A stretch of DNA of 9,792 nucleotides from Candidatus Limimorpha equi (GCA_018065885.1 JAGHSL010000111.1:1-9792); one strand, 5' to 3'. Counted from the first letter of the stretch, positions 1 to 6,353 are shown. Notes: generated by a model not told the origin, from the sequence alone. Program-made: numbers and translations.

Positions 1-1
1 A

Positions 2-283
2 TTGAATCCTAATGATTTCAATCAGGCACTGAACCAATTGAAAAATGAATCGTTTGATACTTCCCGCTTGACCTTAGCAAAGCAAATCGCATCAAGCAAC
101 ATGCTGACTGCTGCACAGATAACTGAAATCTGCAAACTCTTTTCTTTTGAAAACAACGCTCTTGATTTTGCCAAATTCGCCTATCAGTATTGTCTGGATT
201 CCAACAAGTATTATTTGGTCAATGAGGCTTTCAAGTACGATTCCTCGAAACGGGAACTGAATGATTATATCAATAAAAAGTAA
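2..283 (+). CDS. DUF4476 domain protein, C-terminal part (5' cut by window)
   Basis: The frame is already open at the left edge, so the true start lies outside the window; the TTG at position 2 is not taken as a start. The 93 visible residues look like the DUF4476 domain of Bacteroidota proteins: an all-helical module with the pattern F-x-x-A-L-x-x-L-K-x-E-S-F-D, then R-L-T-L-A-K near residues 22-27, then L-T-A-A-Q-I and L-F-S-F-E, ending in F-x-Y-D-S-S-x-R-E-L. Proteins of this family often carry a signal peptide and an N-terminal region that is not visible here. The domain has no known biochemical role, so no function is given. The gene ends in TAA, directly at the foot of a strong hairpin. 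Confidence 0.72.
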   Translation: MNPNDFNQALNQLKNESFDTSRLTLAKQIASSNMLTAAQITEICKLFSFENNALDFAKFAYQYCLDSNKYYLVNEAFKYDSSKRELNDYINKK

Positions 284-320
284 ACGATAAAGCCGCATCA
301 TTTGGTGCGGCTTTATCGTT
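283..320. terminator. Bidirectional intrinsic terminator-like hairpin between convergent genes
   Basis: A perfect 15-bp inverted repeat (283-297 with 306-320, arm AACGATAAAGCCGCA) can extend by a G-T and a C-G pair to a 4-nt loop at 300-303. It sits between the stop of the DUF4476 gene (283) and the stop of the convergent barrel gene (340). Read on the minus strand, the stem is followed by a T-rich run (TTACTTTTTATTG), so it is the better terminator for the minus-strand genes. On the plus strand the T-rich part lies mostly inside the stem. Confidence 0.8.
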
Positions 321-339
321 AAAAGATTGACTTTCCCGT

Positions 340-819
340 TTAGAATCTGTAGCGGACGCCCAACGCTATGCCGCCCCAGTTTTTGGTATAGCCGATGAAA
401 TTCCACATCGGACGCATGTCAAGGCTGAGGGTCAAAGGTATGTCAAAAGCATACTCGATACCAATCTGACCGCCAATACCAATTCCGAAATGATCGTTGT
501 CGTTGCCGGAATGGCTGATGTCATAAAAACTAAGCATGGCACCTGGACCAACATACCAATTCAAACTGTTAATGATAGGGAAAACCCATTGATAAGTGCC
601 CGACAAACTGATGTTCGTCCAAGTTCCGTTGTCGCCGTGGACAAAATTGTTCCAACCTAAATCGAATTCCAAACGATTGTCCATGCTCATTGGGGTTTGA
701 AAAGAAACCTCAACATTCGATGCGGAGCCTGCTCCCAAGCGGAGACCAATTGCATTCTGAGCCTTAACGCCAAAACTTAATGCGAAAATGGCAATCAAGA
801 TAAATGTTACTTTTTTCAT
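340..819 (-). CDS. Small outer-membrane beta-barrel protein
   Basis: This is a 159-residue protein with a typical Sec signal peptide: MKK start, hydrophobic stretch FILIAIFALSF, and likely cleavage after V-K-A near residue 20. The mature part alternates hydrophobic and polar residues in short strands rich in Gly, Tyr and Trp (for example LSLDMRPMWNFIGY) and ends in an aromatic residue (RYRF), the usual terminal signal for insertion by the BAM complex. About 138 mature residues suit an eight-stranded barrel. The ATG at 819 directly precedes the signal peptide. The gene lies 41 nt after the glutaminyl-cyclase-like lipoprotein gene on the same strand, so the two are probably cotranscribed up to the hairpin at 283-320. 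No ligand or enzymatic role can be read from the sequence. Confidence 0.8.
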   Translation of the reverse strand: MKKVTFILIAIFALSFGVKAQNAIGLRLGAGSASNVEVSFQTPMSMDNRLEFDLGWNNFVHGDNGTWTNISLSGTYQWVFPIINSLNWYVGPGAMLSFYDISHSGNDNDHFGIGIGGQIGIEYAFDIPLTLSLDMRPMWNFIGYTKNWGGIALGVRYRF

Positions 820-860
820 TGTAATAGGATTTTATTAAATTATAAACTTTGAATTTCAAA

Positions 861-1862
861 TCACTCATTGTAAACCACATCGACGACCAGATTTCCCACC
901 ATTCCTAAGGTTTCCTTGTCGATGTTCGAAATGTTGTCGTTCAGGGTGTGCCAGGTTTCAGGGAAACTTCCGTTGCTGCTATTGGGCTGCAAATCAATGA
1001 TGTCGATGGTTGGCAGCCCAGCTTGATTCATCGGAATGTGGTCGTCGCTGATGGGGTCACCAAGCTCGTTGCTGAAGCAATGGCTGTAGCCCAAACTGTA
1101 GGCTTTGCTCCAGACCTTGTTGCTGAGCCAGGCGGCAAAACCTTGCGAATAATACTCTTTCGGGAAGTTCGGATTGCTACCGCCAACCATATCCAACAGG
1201 ATGCCGTAATATGCCTTGTAGCCGTAAACATGTGGCTGCTTGGCCCAATACTGCGAGCCTAAAGCCCATTGATTTTCGCCATCATAATATTTCTCGGCTT
1301 CATCCTGACGCGGGCCGTAATCCTCAAGGTCGAAAAGGATGATGTCGACACCTAATTTTTCGTTCAAAGGCTGGAGTTTGAAAAGCCGCGCACATTCCAT
1401 CAGTATGCCTACGCCGCTGGCACCGTCGTTGGCACCATCAATGGGCGTGTTCCAGTTGGCCTCGTCGGCATCGTGATCGGCAAAGGGACGCGAATCCCAG
1501 TGGGCGCAAAGCACGATGCGTTTTGAAGCATTCGGATTGAATGAAGCCACAATGTTTTGACCATCCATGTTTTGACCATTAAAAATGCGGGCGCGGAAGT
1601 CCTGCACCATTACGGTATCGGCAAATTCCGATAGTCTGGCGATAAGCCATTCGGCGCATTGCTGATGGGCAGGGGTTTCGGGCACGCGCGGACCAAAATC
1701 AGTCTGTGCCTTCACGAACTGATAGGCTGAGTCGGCAGAAAATGTCGGGACGACAACGTTTTTCTTCGTTTCGTCTTTTTTCGTGGTCGTGTTTTGGTTT
1801 TGCTTCTCGCCGCACGATACCAGCACAAGAGCAGCCAATATGGTGATGATGTATTTCTTCAT
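861..1862 (-). CDS. M28-family lipoprotein, type II glutaminyl cyclase-like
   Basis: This 333-residue protein resembles animal-type (type II) glutaminyl-peptide cyclotransferases and their Bacteroidota relatives, which convert N-terminal Gln to pyroglutamate in the periplasm. The first residues form a lipoprotein signal (MKKYIITILAALVLVSC, lipid on Cys17). Visible family features are H121 in C-A-H-W-D-S-R, a Zn-ligand Asp (D146) in D-G-A-N-D-G-A-S-G-V-G, E180-D181 in F-D-L-E-D-Y-G (general base plus Zn ligand), D224 in L-L-D-M-V-G-G, D273/D274 in S-D-D-H-I-P-M, and the last Zn ligand H305 in T-W-H-T-L-N-D-N. The conserved D-D-H-I-P and W-H-T elements favour a cyclase over a plain aminopeptidase. 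The frame is open to an ATG at 1925, but ATG 1862 is chosen because it begins the signal peptide and because a -7 box lies at 1884-1891, inside the would-be extension. Aminopeptidase activity remains the main alternative. Confidence 0.85.
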   Translation of the reverse strand: MKKYIITILAALVLVSCGEKQNQNTTTKKDETKKNVVVPTFSADSAYQFVKAQTDFGPRVPETPAHQQCAEWLIARLSEFADTVMVQDFRARIFNGQNMDGQNIVASFNPNASKRIVLCAHWDSRPFADHDADEANWNTPIDGANDGASGVGILMECARLFKLQPLNEKLGVDIILFDLEDYGPRQDEAEKYYDGENQWALGSQYWAKQPHVYGYKAYYGILLDMVGGSNPNFPKEYYSQGFAAWLSNKVWSKAYSLGYSHCFSNELGDPISDDHIPMNQAGLPTIDIIDLQPNSSNGSFPETWHTLNDNISNIDKETLGMVGNLVVDVVYNE

Positions 1863-1883
1863 TTTCGTTTTGATTTGGGGTTG

Positions 1884-1891
1884 CAAAACTA
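1884..1891 (-). promoter_or_regulatory. Bacteroides-type -7 box for the glutaminyl-cyclase-like gene
   Basis: The minus strand reads TAGTTTTG, a full match to the Bacteroidota -7 consensus TAnnTTTG. It lies 21 nt before the ATG at 1862 and after the higA stop at 1912, which would give a short leader of about 15 nt. No convincing -33 TTTG is seen at the usual spacing, so this is a partial promoter call. Confidence 0.45.
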
Positions 1892-1911
1892 CTGATTTTT
1901 CAGACATAAAG

Positions 1912-2226
1912 TCAGAGAAGCGCACAGACCTTTCTGATTTCTGCCAACCTGCTGATAAACAAAGGGTTTTCTTTTGCTATCTGTAAATTGTAGCGCATTT
2001 GCATTTTCAACAAGGTTTCGGCACTAATGTTCAAAGCGGCTTCAACCAACATGGCGACTTCGGAACTCACCGGGCGTTTGCCATTGAGAATCTCATTGAA
2101 AACCGAATAAGACAACCCCATTTTCTGTGCCAGTTGCCGTTGCGAAATACCTCTACATTCCAATTCGTCTTTGATGATTTCACCCGGATGTATCGGGTAA
2201 AACGGTTCTGATTTTTTTGCTTCCAT
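1912..2226 (-). CDS. higA: HigA-family antitoxin (Xre-type HTH)
   Basis: This 104-residue protein begins after a short leader with the HigA signature P-I-H-P-G-E-I-I-K-D-E-L (about residues 11-22). An Xre/Cro helix-turn-helix follows: I-S-Q-R-Q-L-A-Q-K-M-G-L-S (residues 28-40), then a recognition segment with N-E-I-L-N-G-K-R-P. The stretch A-L-N-I-S-A-E-T-L-L-K-M-Q-M-R-Y-N-L is also usual in the family. HigA antitoxins bind and neutralise HigB and repress their own operon. The gene starts 6 nt after the higB stop, giving the toxin-first order typical of higBA. Its likely target is the inverted repeat at 2597-2627. Length is normal and no key element appears missing. Confidence 0.92.
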   Translation of the reverse strand: MEAKKSEPFYPIHPGEIIKDELECRGISQRQLAQKMGLSYSVFNEILNGKRPVSSEVAMLVEAALNISAETLLKMQMRYNLQIAKENPLFISRLAEIRKVCALL

Positions 2227-2232
2227 ATTATT

Positions 2233-2550
2233 TTATTGATAATGATTCGACAAATCCATAATGTTACAAATAGTGGTAACAGGTTCTGTATCAATATATC
2301 TCACAGAAAACTCAACTCGATATTTCACATTGATACGAACCGAATATCTACCCTCTTTGTCGTCTTTCAACATTTCCAGATTCAAAGCCTGAAACCGCTT
2401 CAAGTCGTTCAAGTCCGACGATTCCTGCATTCGGAAAATACATTTCGCATAGGCTTTTATGACTTCCGGCTGATACCGATGTTTCTTGTCGGTTGCCGTT
2501 CCTTTTTCATAAAGCTCACGCAAATAGTCTTCTTGAAACTCAACAATCAT
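2233..2550 (-). CDS. higB: HigB-family toxin (RelE/ParE fold, mRNA interferase-like)
   Basis: This 105-residue protein matches the HigB type of RelE/ParE-superfamily toxins. The C-terminal half carries the family pattern: L-N-L-E-M-L-K (about residues 53-59), then Y-S-V-R-I-N-V-K-Y-R-V-E-F (about 69-81), and the ending D-L-S-N-H-Y-Q, where the terminal His-Tyr is characteristic. Family members act on ribosomes and cleave translated mRNA; this is inferred from the family and not shown by the sequence. The gene has a short leader (about 16 nt) from a well-formed promoter and is followed 6 nt later by higA, so the two form one operon. The frame is intact, so the pair is probably functional. Confidence 0.9.
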   Translation of the reverse strand: MIVEFQEDYLRELYEKGTATDKKHRYQPEVIKAYAKCIFRMQESSDLNDLKRFQALNLEMLKDDKEGRYSVRINVKYRVEFSVRYIDTEPVTTICNIMDLSNHYQ

Positions 2551-2572
2551 AAGGCTTATTTTATTTCGACTG

Positions 2573-2604
2573 CAAAAGTAAATATTTTTCTTGGTGTTCG
2601 CAAA
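2573..2604 (-). promoter_or_regulatory. higBA promoter (-33 TTTG / -7 TACTTTTG)
   Basis: On the minus strand a TTTG (2601-2604) is followed by a 20-nt spacer (2581-2600) and TACTTTTG (2573-2580). Both elements match the Bacteroidota primary sigma-factor consensus (TTTG, about 19-21 nt, TAnnTTTG). The ATG of higB at 2550 is 22 nt downstream of the -7 box. It is the best-formed promoter in the window. Confidence 0.75.
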
Positions 2605-2627
2605 AAATCGAACAGTATTTTTGCGAA
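2597..2627. promoter_or_regulatory. Candidate HigA operator: 10-bp inverted repeat over the -33 element
   Basis: TTCGCAAAAA (2597-2606) and TTTTTGCGAA (2618-2627) are perfect reverse complements separated by 11 nt. Centre-to-centre spacing is 21 nt, two helical turns, which suits a dimeric or paired HTH repressor. The left arm contains the -33 TTTG of the higBA promoter. A smaller nested repeat, GTTCG (2596-2600) with CGAAC (2609-2613), overlaps it. HigA binding is inferred from position and from known autoregulation of higBA operons. Confidence 0.6.
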
Positions 2628-2719
2628 TAATTCTGGGAATAGAAGGAATAAACGCTAATTCTCGTGAATGTCAAATAGTTTTTCAAGTAGGTGAGCAAAA
2701 TTAGTTTACATATTGAAAA

Positions 2720-2787
2720 CGAGGCATCGAGGTCGCGGGAATGCGAGAATACGAGGCATTCCGGCATCCCGAAGTCTCGAAATCCCG
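2720..2787. repeat. Degenerate intergenic word repeat (CGAGGCAT / AATCCCG type)
   Basis: The 276-nt space between higB and the ATPase gene (2551-2826) holds the higBA promoter and operator at one end and this GC-richer patch in an otherwise AT-rich stretch. CGAGGCAT occurs twice, GGAATGC (2738-2744) faces GCATTCC (2756-2762) as a 7-bp inverted repeat, and CATCCCGAAGTCTCGAAATC follows. On the minus strand, CTCGCATTCCC (2737-2747) also appears after mutA at 9523-9533. I see no supported gene in the space. Confidence 0.5.
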
Positions 2788-2826
2788 TGTCCTTTATAAT
2801 GTAGTTTAATTTTGAATAGTTACTTA

Positions 2827-3963
2827 TCAATAACTTCTCAACCATTCAGCAAAGAAAAAGTCGTAAACGCGATAACCTTTTTCGGTGCGTGTAATCAAAT
2901 CTTTTTCCATCAGACCTTTTAATGCCGATTGTACGGAACTGGCCGAACTAAGCCCATGTTTCTTTACAAAACTGCCCGACATGGCGTTTACCGCTAATTG
3001 TTCTTTGGCAAGTGCCAACAGGACAGGTTTTTGCTTGGCAGGAACTTGCTGCAGCATTTCCTTGTAATTCATTTCCTGCATCGTGATGACGTTTCGCTTG
3101 GCTGTTTCCAACATTCCGATTTCGCATTTTTTTCCTTTGTCAGTGAGGGCAAACAATTCGTTCATCATCATTTGCATGTACCAAGTCGTGCCTTCAAATT
3201 CATCATAAACCACTCCGACAAGGTCTGGGTCGATGTCTTTGCCGTATTGTGAGAATTGCATTTGGGCAAAACTGATGTAAGTTTGCCGTTCCAAAGGTTT
3301 CAAGTCTGCTGAAATGACGCTTTGGTAGAATGGTTTGGAAGGCGAATGAAACATTTGGCTCATCAAATGCCGTTGGCTTCCCGAAAAGATAAACACGGTC
3401 TGTTTACATTCCTGTATTTTCGTGCGCAGCAAGGCCTCGATGTTTTTTTCGCCGTATTTCATGATTTGCTGAAATTCGTCAATGGCGACGATGCAAGGTT
3501 TGTCGGCAGCTTCCAAATAGGTGAAAATCTCGTCAAGTGTGGTTTGTGGCTGTTCGATTTCGCCGATTCCAATGTCGAAAGTCGGTTCGCCGGTCACGGC
3601 ATCGAGTTTGAAGCCTGGGCGCAGCGATGCTATGATTTGGAAGAACTTTTCCGCCCATTGGGTGCGAAGTGGTTTCAATTGCTTGTAAATAGTGTTTCCA
3701 AACAGATAGGCAAACTCTGATAATGAGCTTGTTGCATAAATATCGATGAAAAAGACATGATAACGCTCCTTGATTTCGTCTTGTGCAAAAAGGTGGTGTA
3801 TCAATCCTGTTTTTCCCAATCGGCGTGGTGCAATCAAAGCCGTGTTGCGGCCATTGTCGATTTGTTTCTTTAGGAAAGCGGTTTCTTCTTCCCTATCGCA
3901 GAAATATTCGGGCGCAACATACTTTCCAACCACAAAAGGGTTATTTATTTCATTGTCTTTCAT
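2827..3963 (-). CDS. P-loop ATPase with C-terminal winged helix (COG1672-like)
   Basis: This 378-residue protein resembles the archaeal-type AAA/STAND ATPases that are abundant in Bacteroidota. The N-terminus has the usual N-P-F-V-V-G-K-Y entry and C-D-R-E-E-E (residues 22-27). Walker A is A-P-R-R-L-G-K-T (45-52), Walker B is C-I-V-A-I-D-E-F (157-164), and a sensor-1-like F-S-G-S follows at 193-196. The last 60 or so residues read as a winged helix (L-S-S-A-S-S-V-Q-S-A-L-K-G-L, then L-I-T-R and Y-R-V-Y-D). No signal peptide or membrane segment is seen. The ATG at 3963 starts the conserved N-terminus. The cellular role of the family is not settled; a regulatory or defence function is only a guess. 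Its promoter contains two palindromic motifs that its own winged helix might bind. Confidence 0.85.
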   Translation of the reverse strand: MKDNEINNPFVVGKYVAPEYFCDREEETAFLKKQIDNGRNTALIAPRRLGKTGLIHHLFAQDEIKERYHVFFIDIYATSSLSEFAYLFGNTIYKQLKPLRTQWAEKFFQIIASLRPGFKLDAVTGEPTFDIGIGEIEQPQTTLDEIFTYLEAADKPCIVAIDEFQQIMKYGEKNIEALLRTKIQECKQTVFIFSGSQRHLMSQMFHSPSKPFYQSVISADLKPLERQTYISFAQMQFSQYGKDIDPDLVGVVYDEFEGTTWYMQMMMNELFALTDKGKKCEIGMLETAKRNVITMQEMNYKEMLQQVPAKQKPVLLALAKEQLAVNAMSGSFVKKHGLSSASSVQSALKGLMEKDLITRTEKGYRVYDFFFAEWLRSY

Positions 3964-3974
3964 ACGTTTAAATA

Positions 3975-4025
3975 AATTATTATTCGGATAATAATTGCAA
4001 AAGTAATAATTATTTGGATAATAAT
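3975..4025. promoter_or_regulatory. Paired palindromic operator-like motifs flanking the ATPase -7 box
   Basis: A 17-nt motif, ATTATT(C/T)GGATAATAAT, occurs at 3979-3995 and 4009-4025 with one mismatch and starts exactly 30 nt apart, close to three helical turns. The first copy sits in a 9-bp-arm palindrome (3975-3996, AATTATTAT-TCGG-ATAATAATT); the second is a weaker palindrome. The -7 box at 3998-4005 lies between them, so a bound protein would cover the start site and the promoter spacer. The binding protein is unknown; the adjacent ATPase is one candidate. Confidence 0.6.
3998..4005 (-). promoter_or_regulatory. -7 box of the ATPase gene
   Basis: The minus strand reads TACTTTTG, identical to the higBA -7 box. 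It lies 34 nt upstream of the ATG at 3963. The -33 position holds no clear TTTG, so the promoter may be weak or need an activator. Confidence 0.55.
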
Positions 4026-4047
4026 GAGAAAAATGATTTTCTTTTCT

Positions 4048-6159
4048 TTACAGCACTTTGAATATCACTTCCAGACTGACGTAACGGCTATTGGTTCGGT
4101 TGGTGCTGTAGGAAGAATAAGTCGGACTGAAAATATTGTTGTCTTCCTTGTTCCAGTTGAAAATATCATTTGCGTTGAGCAATACGGATAGCCGGTTTTC
4201 GAAGAAATCGGCACGAAGGCCGCAGTTGATGCCGTAGGCGGTCTGGTTCAAGGTGTAGAGAGTTTGCGTGGGCGAGTTGTAATAGGCTGTGCCCATCAGT
4301 TCCAGTTTGTTCAGGACTTTTGTCCAGGCGTTGAGGCGGAAATTGTAGCACAGCATACGGTTTTCTTCTGTTTCGTCTTTGTATTCGGTTTTCAGGAACG
4401 AGTCATAAATATTGGCATCCAGACGGATGTTGAGCATGGCGTTGGGACGGTAGGTCAGGTTGAACTCAAAGCCTGCATCGTAATATTTTCCAATGTTGTA
4501 AGGCTTTGAAATGCTGATGGTTCGGCCCATGATGGGACTGAAAATGGATTCCGTCACCGTGTTGATGTTGTCCTTTGAGTTTTTGTAGTAACCTTTCACA
4601 CTGACCGAGCCGAAACTGTCCCAATATTTCGCCCAGCCGCCTTCAAACACATCGGTTGTCGTGGGCAGCAAATCGGGATTGCCGGTGCTCATCGATTCTT
4701 CCGAATAGTTGATGCGCTCTGTGAAATTCCTGACCCAGTCGACGGTGTTTCGGCGCGTGTAGCTTAGGTAGAAATTGTGCATCGAAGCCGTGCGGTAGGT
4801 GAGGTGCAGCGATGGCCGCCAATTGGGGAAGAATTTAACGATGTTGAATTCAGGCGTATCCAAATATCTTGCCTTGACGCGAATCAGGCCGTAGGTGATG
4901 CCGGGACGAAGCGTGAAGTTGCCGAAACGCTGTTGGAAAATCACGAGCCCCTCGGTCTGGTTGATGTTGAAATAGCGGTGCTCGGAACGCAACCAGTCGG
5001 TGATGCGGTTGCCATCGGGTGCCAAAGTGTCGTAGGTTTCCAAGTTGTTGTCGGGGTGGAAGTTGTTGTGCAGGCCCAAATACAAATCGCTTGTCTTTGC
5101 TAATGGAAGGTTGTAGTCGATTTTGGCATCCCATCCGATGTCGGTGAAAAGGTCTGTTTTCAAAATGTCGCGGTTCAGGTTGTCATGATTGGAAAATTCG
5201 CGTATTTCGGAATGTTTCACGTTGCCGAAATCGAAATCGCTGCTCAGGTTGATGGAAATGTTGTGTCCATCATCATTGAAGCGGTGCTGGAAATAGGCTC
5301 CCGCCGTGCCGAAAAGAACGCCTTCGTTGCCGCGGTTGGTGATGGTGTAGTCGTAAACGCCGATTTCGTGAATGTATTCCTGCCGCAAGGTGTTGTTGAC
5401 CGAAACGCTTTTTGTCCGCGACGGATTGATGCTGAAATAGGCCGAAAAGTCATTCTTGCCGTTGATTTTGTAATCCACTTTCATCAAGGCGGTGAGGCTG
5501 TATTCCCTCGTGGTGTCGTTTGAATGGAAAACGGTGTAGTTGGAGGAATCCAGCATCATGACATTGTTAGCATTGGGAACGGAATCGAAAGAGCTGCTCC
5601 AGCCGTTTGAGTTTTTGATGGTATTGGTGAAAGTGCCTTTCAGGTTGGCGGTGAAAGTCACTTTTTCGTTGCTCCAAAGGTAGGCGATACGTGGCGAAAT
5701 GTGCGGATTGGTGTTGGCTTGCAGGCTGACATTCAGCGACTGCGTGTGTTGCTTCCGGCTGCCCGTGATGATGTTGATGATGCCCGTGTCGGTGTCGGAC
5801 GTGTAGCGTGCCGAAGGGTTGGTCATCACTTCGATTTGCTCGATGATTGCGGCGGGTGTTTGCTGTAGATAACTTTTCTGGCCTTCCTCGTCGAAATGCG
5901 AAGGGCTGTCATTAATCCATATTTCAACCGTATTCACGCCACGCAAAGTGACGTTGCCTTCGGTGTCTACTTTCACACCGGGCACGTTCTGCAAGGCATC
6001 GGAAACGGTGCCTTCCTGAACCGTAACATCCTGAGCGACACGATAAACCACCTTCTCGCCATCGTTCACGAAAAGCGTAACGCTTTCATTCTGCGGAAAA
6101 GCCGAAAGCGCAATGCCCATCAAGATGAGCAAAAACAATGGTCTGTAAAGTCTTTTCAA
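4048..6159 (-). CDS. TonB-dependent receptor-like outer-membrane protein without N-terminal regulatory domain
   Basis: This 703-residue protein resembles the plug plus barrel of the 'outer membrane protein beta-barrel family' (OMP_b-brl_3 type) of Bacteroidota. It has a signal peptide (MKRLYRPLFLLILMGIAL, cleavage near residue 23). The plug follows at once: D-V-T-V-Q-E-G-T-V-S-D-A-L-Q-N-V-P-G-V-K-V-D, G-N-V-T-L-R-G-V, I-E-Q-I-E-V-M-T-N-P-S-A-R-Y and G-I-I-N-I-I-T (about residues 44-132). The remainder is barrel, with the family's Y-T-R-R and S-T-G-N-P-D-L-L-P-T elements. The roughly 80-residue carboxypeptidase-regulatory-like domain that normally precedes the plug is absent, and no TonB box is obvious, so coupling to TonB is uncertain. 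It is divergent from the lipoprotein gene at 6354 across 194 nt. The transported substrate cannot be told. Confidence 0.83.
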   Translation of the reverse strand: MKRLYRPLFLLILMGIALSAFPQNESVTLFVNDGEKVVYRVAQDVTVQEGTVSDALQNVPGVKVDTEGNVTLRGVNTVEIWINDSPSHFDEEGQKSYLQQTPAAIIEQIEVMTNPSARYTSDTDTGIINIITGSRKQHTQSLNVSLQANTNPHISPRIAYLWSNEKVTFTANLKGTFTNTIKNSNGWSSSFDSVPNANNVMMLDSSNYTVFHSNDTTREYSLTALMKVDYKINGKNDFSAYFSINPSRTKSVSVNNTLRQEYIHEIGVYDYTITNRGNEGVLFGTAGAYFQHRFNDDGHNISINLSSDFDFGNVKHSEIREFSNHDNLNRDILKTDLFTDIGWDAKIDYNLPLAKTSDLYLGLHNNFHPDNNLETYDTLAPDGNRITDWLRSEHRYFNINQTEGLVIFQQRFGNFTLRPGITYGLIRVKARYLDTPEFNIVKFFPNWRPSLHLTYRTASMHNFYLSYTRRNTVDWVRNFTERINYSEESMSTGNPDLLPTTTDVFEGGWAKYWDSFGSVSVKGYYKNSKDNINTVTESIFSPIMGRTISISKPYNIGKYYDAGFEFNLTYRPNAMLNIRLDANIYDSFLKTEYKDETEENRMLCYNFRLNAWTKVLNKLELMGTAYYNSPTQTLYTLNQTAYGINCGLRADFFENRLSVLLNANDIFNWNKEDNNIFSPTYSSYSTNRTNSRYVSLEVIFKVL

Positions 6160-6244
6160 AATAAGGTGTTTTCTCTCACAAAGAAAAGGAAAATATTGGT
6201 TGCTTCGGTAAATTGAAGAAAAACTTTCAAAGAAAAAGGAATTT

Positions 6245-6277
6245 AGGAGGAAAGAGAAAGGGAAAAGGAGGAAGGGG
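6245..6277. repeat. 33-nt uninterrupted purine run in the divergent intergenic region
   Basis: Every base from 6245 to 6277 on the plus strand is A or G, including two AGGAGG-like words. It lies midway between the divergent receptor and lipoprotein starts, too far from either ATG to act as a ribosome binding site (77 nt from the plus-strand start). A similar purine-rich stretch (AAAGAGAAAAGGGAAAG) follows the mutA stop near 9432-9448. Confidence 0.5.
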
Positions 6278-6322
6278 TGTAGATTTTGGAAATTAATTCA
6301 CGGCAAGTAATGAAAAATGTTT

Positions 6323-6330
6323 TACCTTTG
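6323..6330 (+). promoter_or_regulatory. -7 box of the lipoprotein gene
   Basis: TACCTTTG matches TAnnTTTG and lies 23 nt before the ATG at 6354, giving an A-rich leader of roughly 18-20 nt. No good -33 TTTG is present at 19-21 nt upstream. Confidence 0.5.
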
Positions 6331-6353
6331 CCCTTTCAATACATAAGGAAAAA

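Noticed and set aside
948..1262. 104-codon plus-strand open frame inside the cyclase-like gene
   Set aside because: It is antisense to a gene with clear catalytic motifs and shows no family pattern or signal peptide of its own.
2236..2658. 140-codon plus-strand open frame opposite higB
   Set aside because: It runs antisense to a recognisable HigB toxin and across its promoter; its residues look like a translation shadow.
2561..2845. 94-codon minus-strand open frame between higB and the ATPase
   Set aside because: It covers the higBA promoter, operator and repeat patch and overlaps the ATPase end; no protein pattern is recognisable.
5185..5523. 112-codon plus-strand open frame inside the TonB-linked receptor
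   Set aside because: It is antisense to the barrel domain, with Val/Ala-rich composition caused by the codon use of the real gene.
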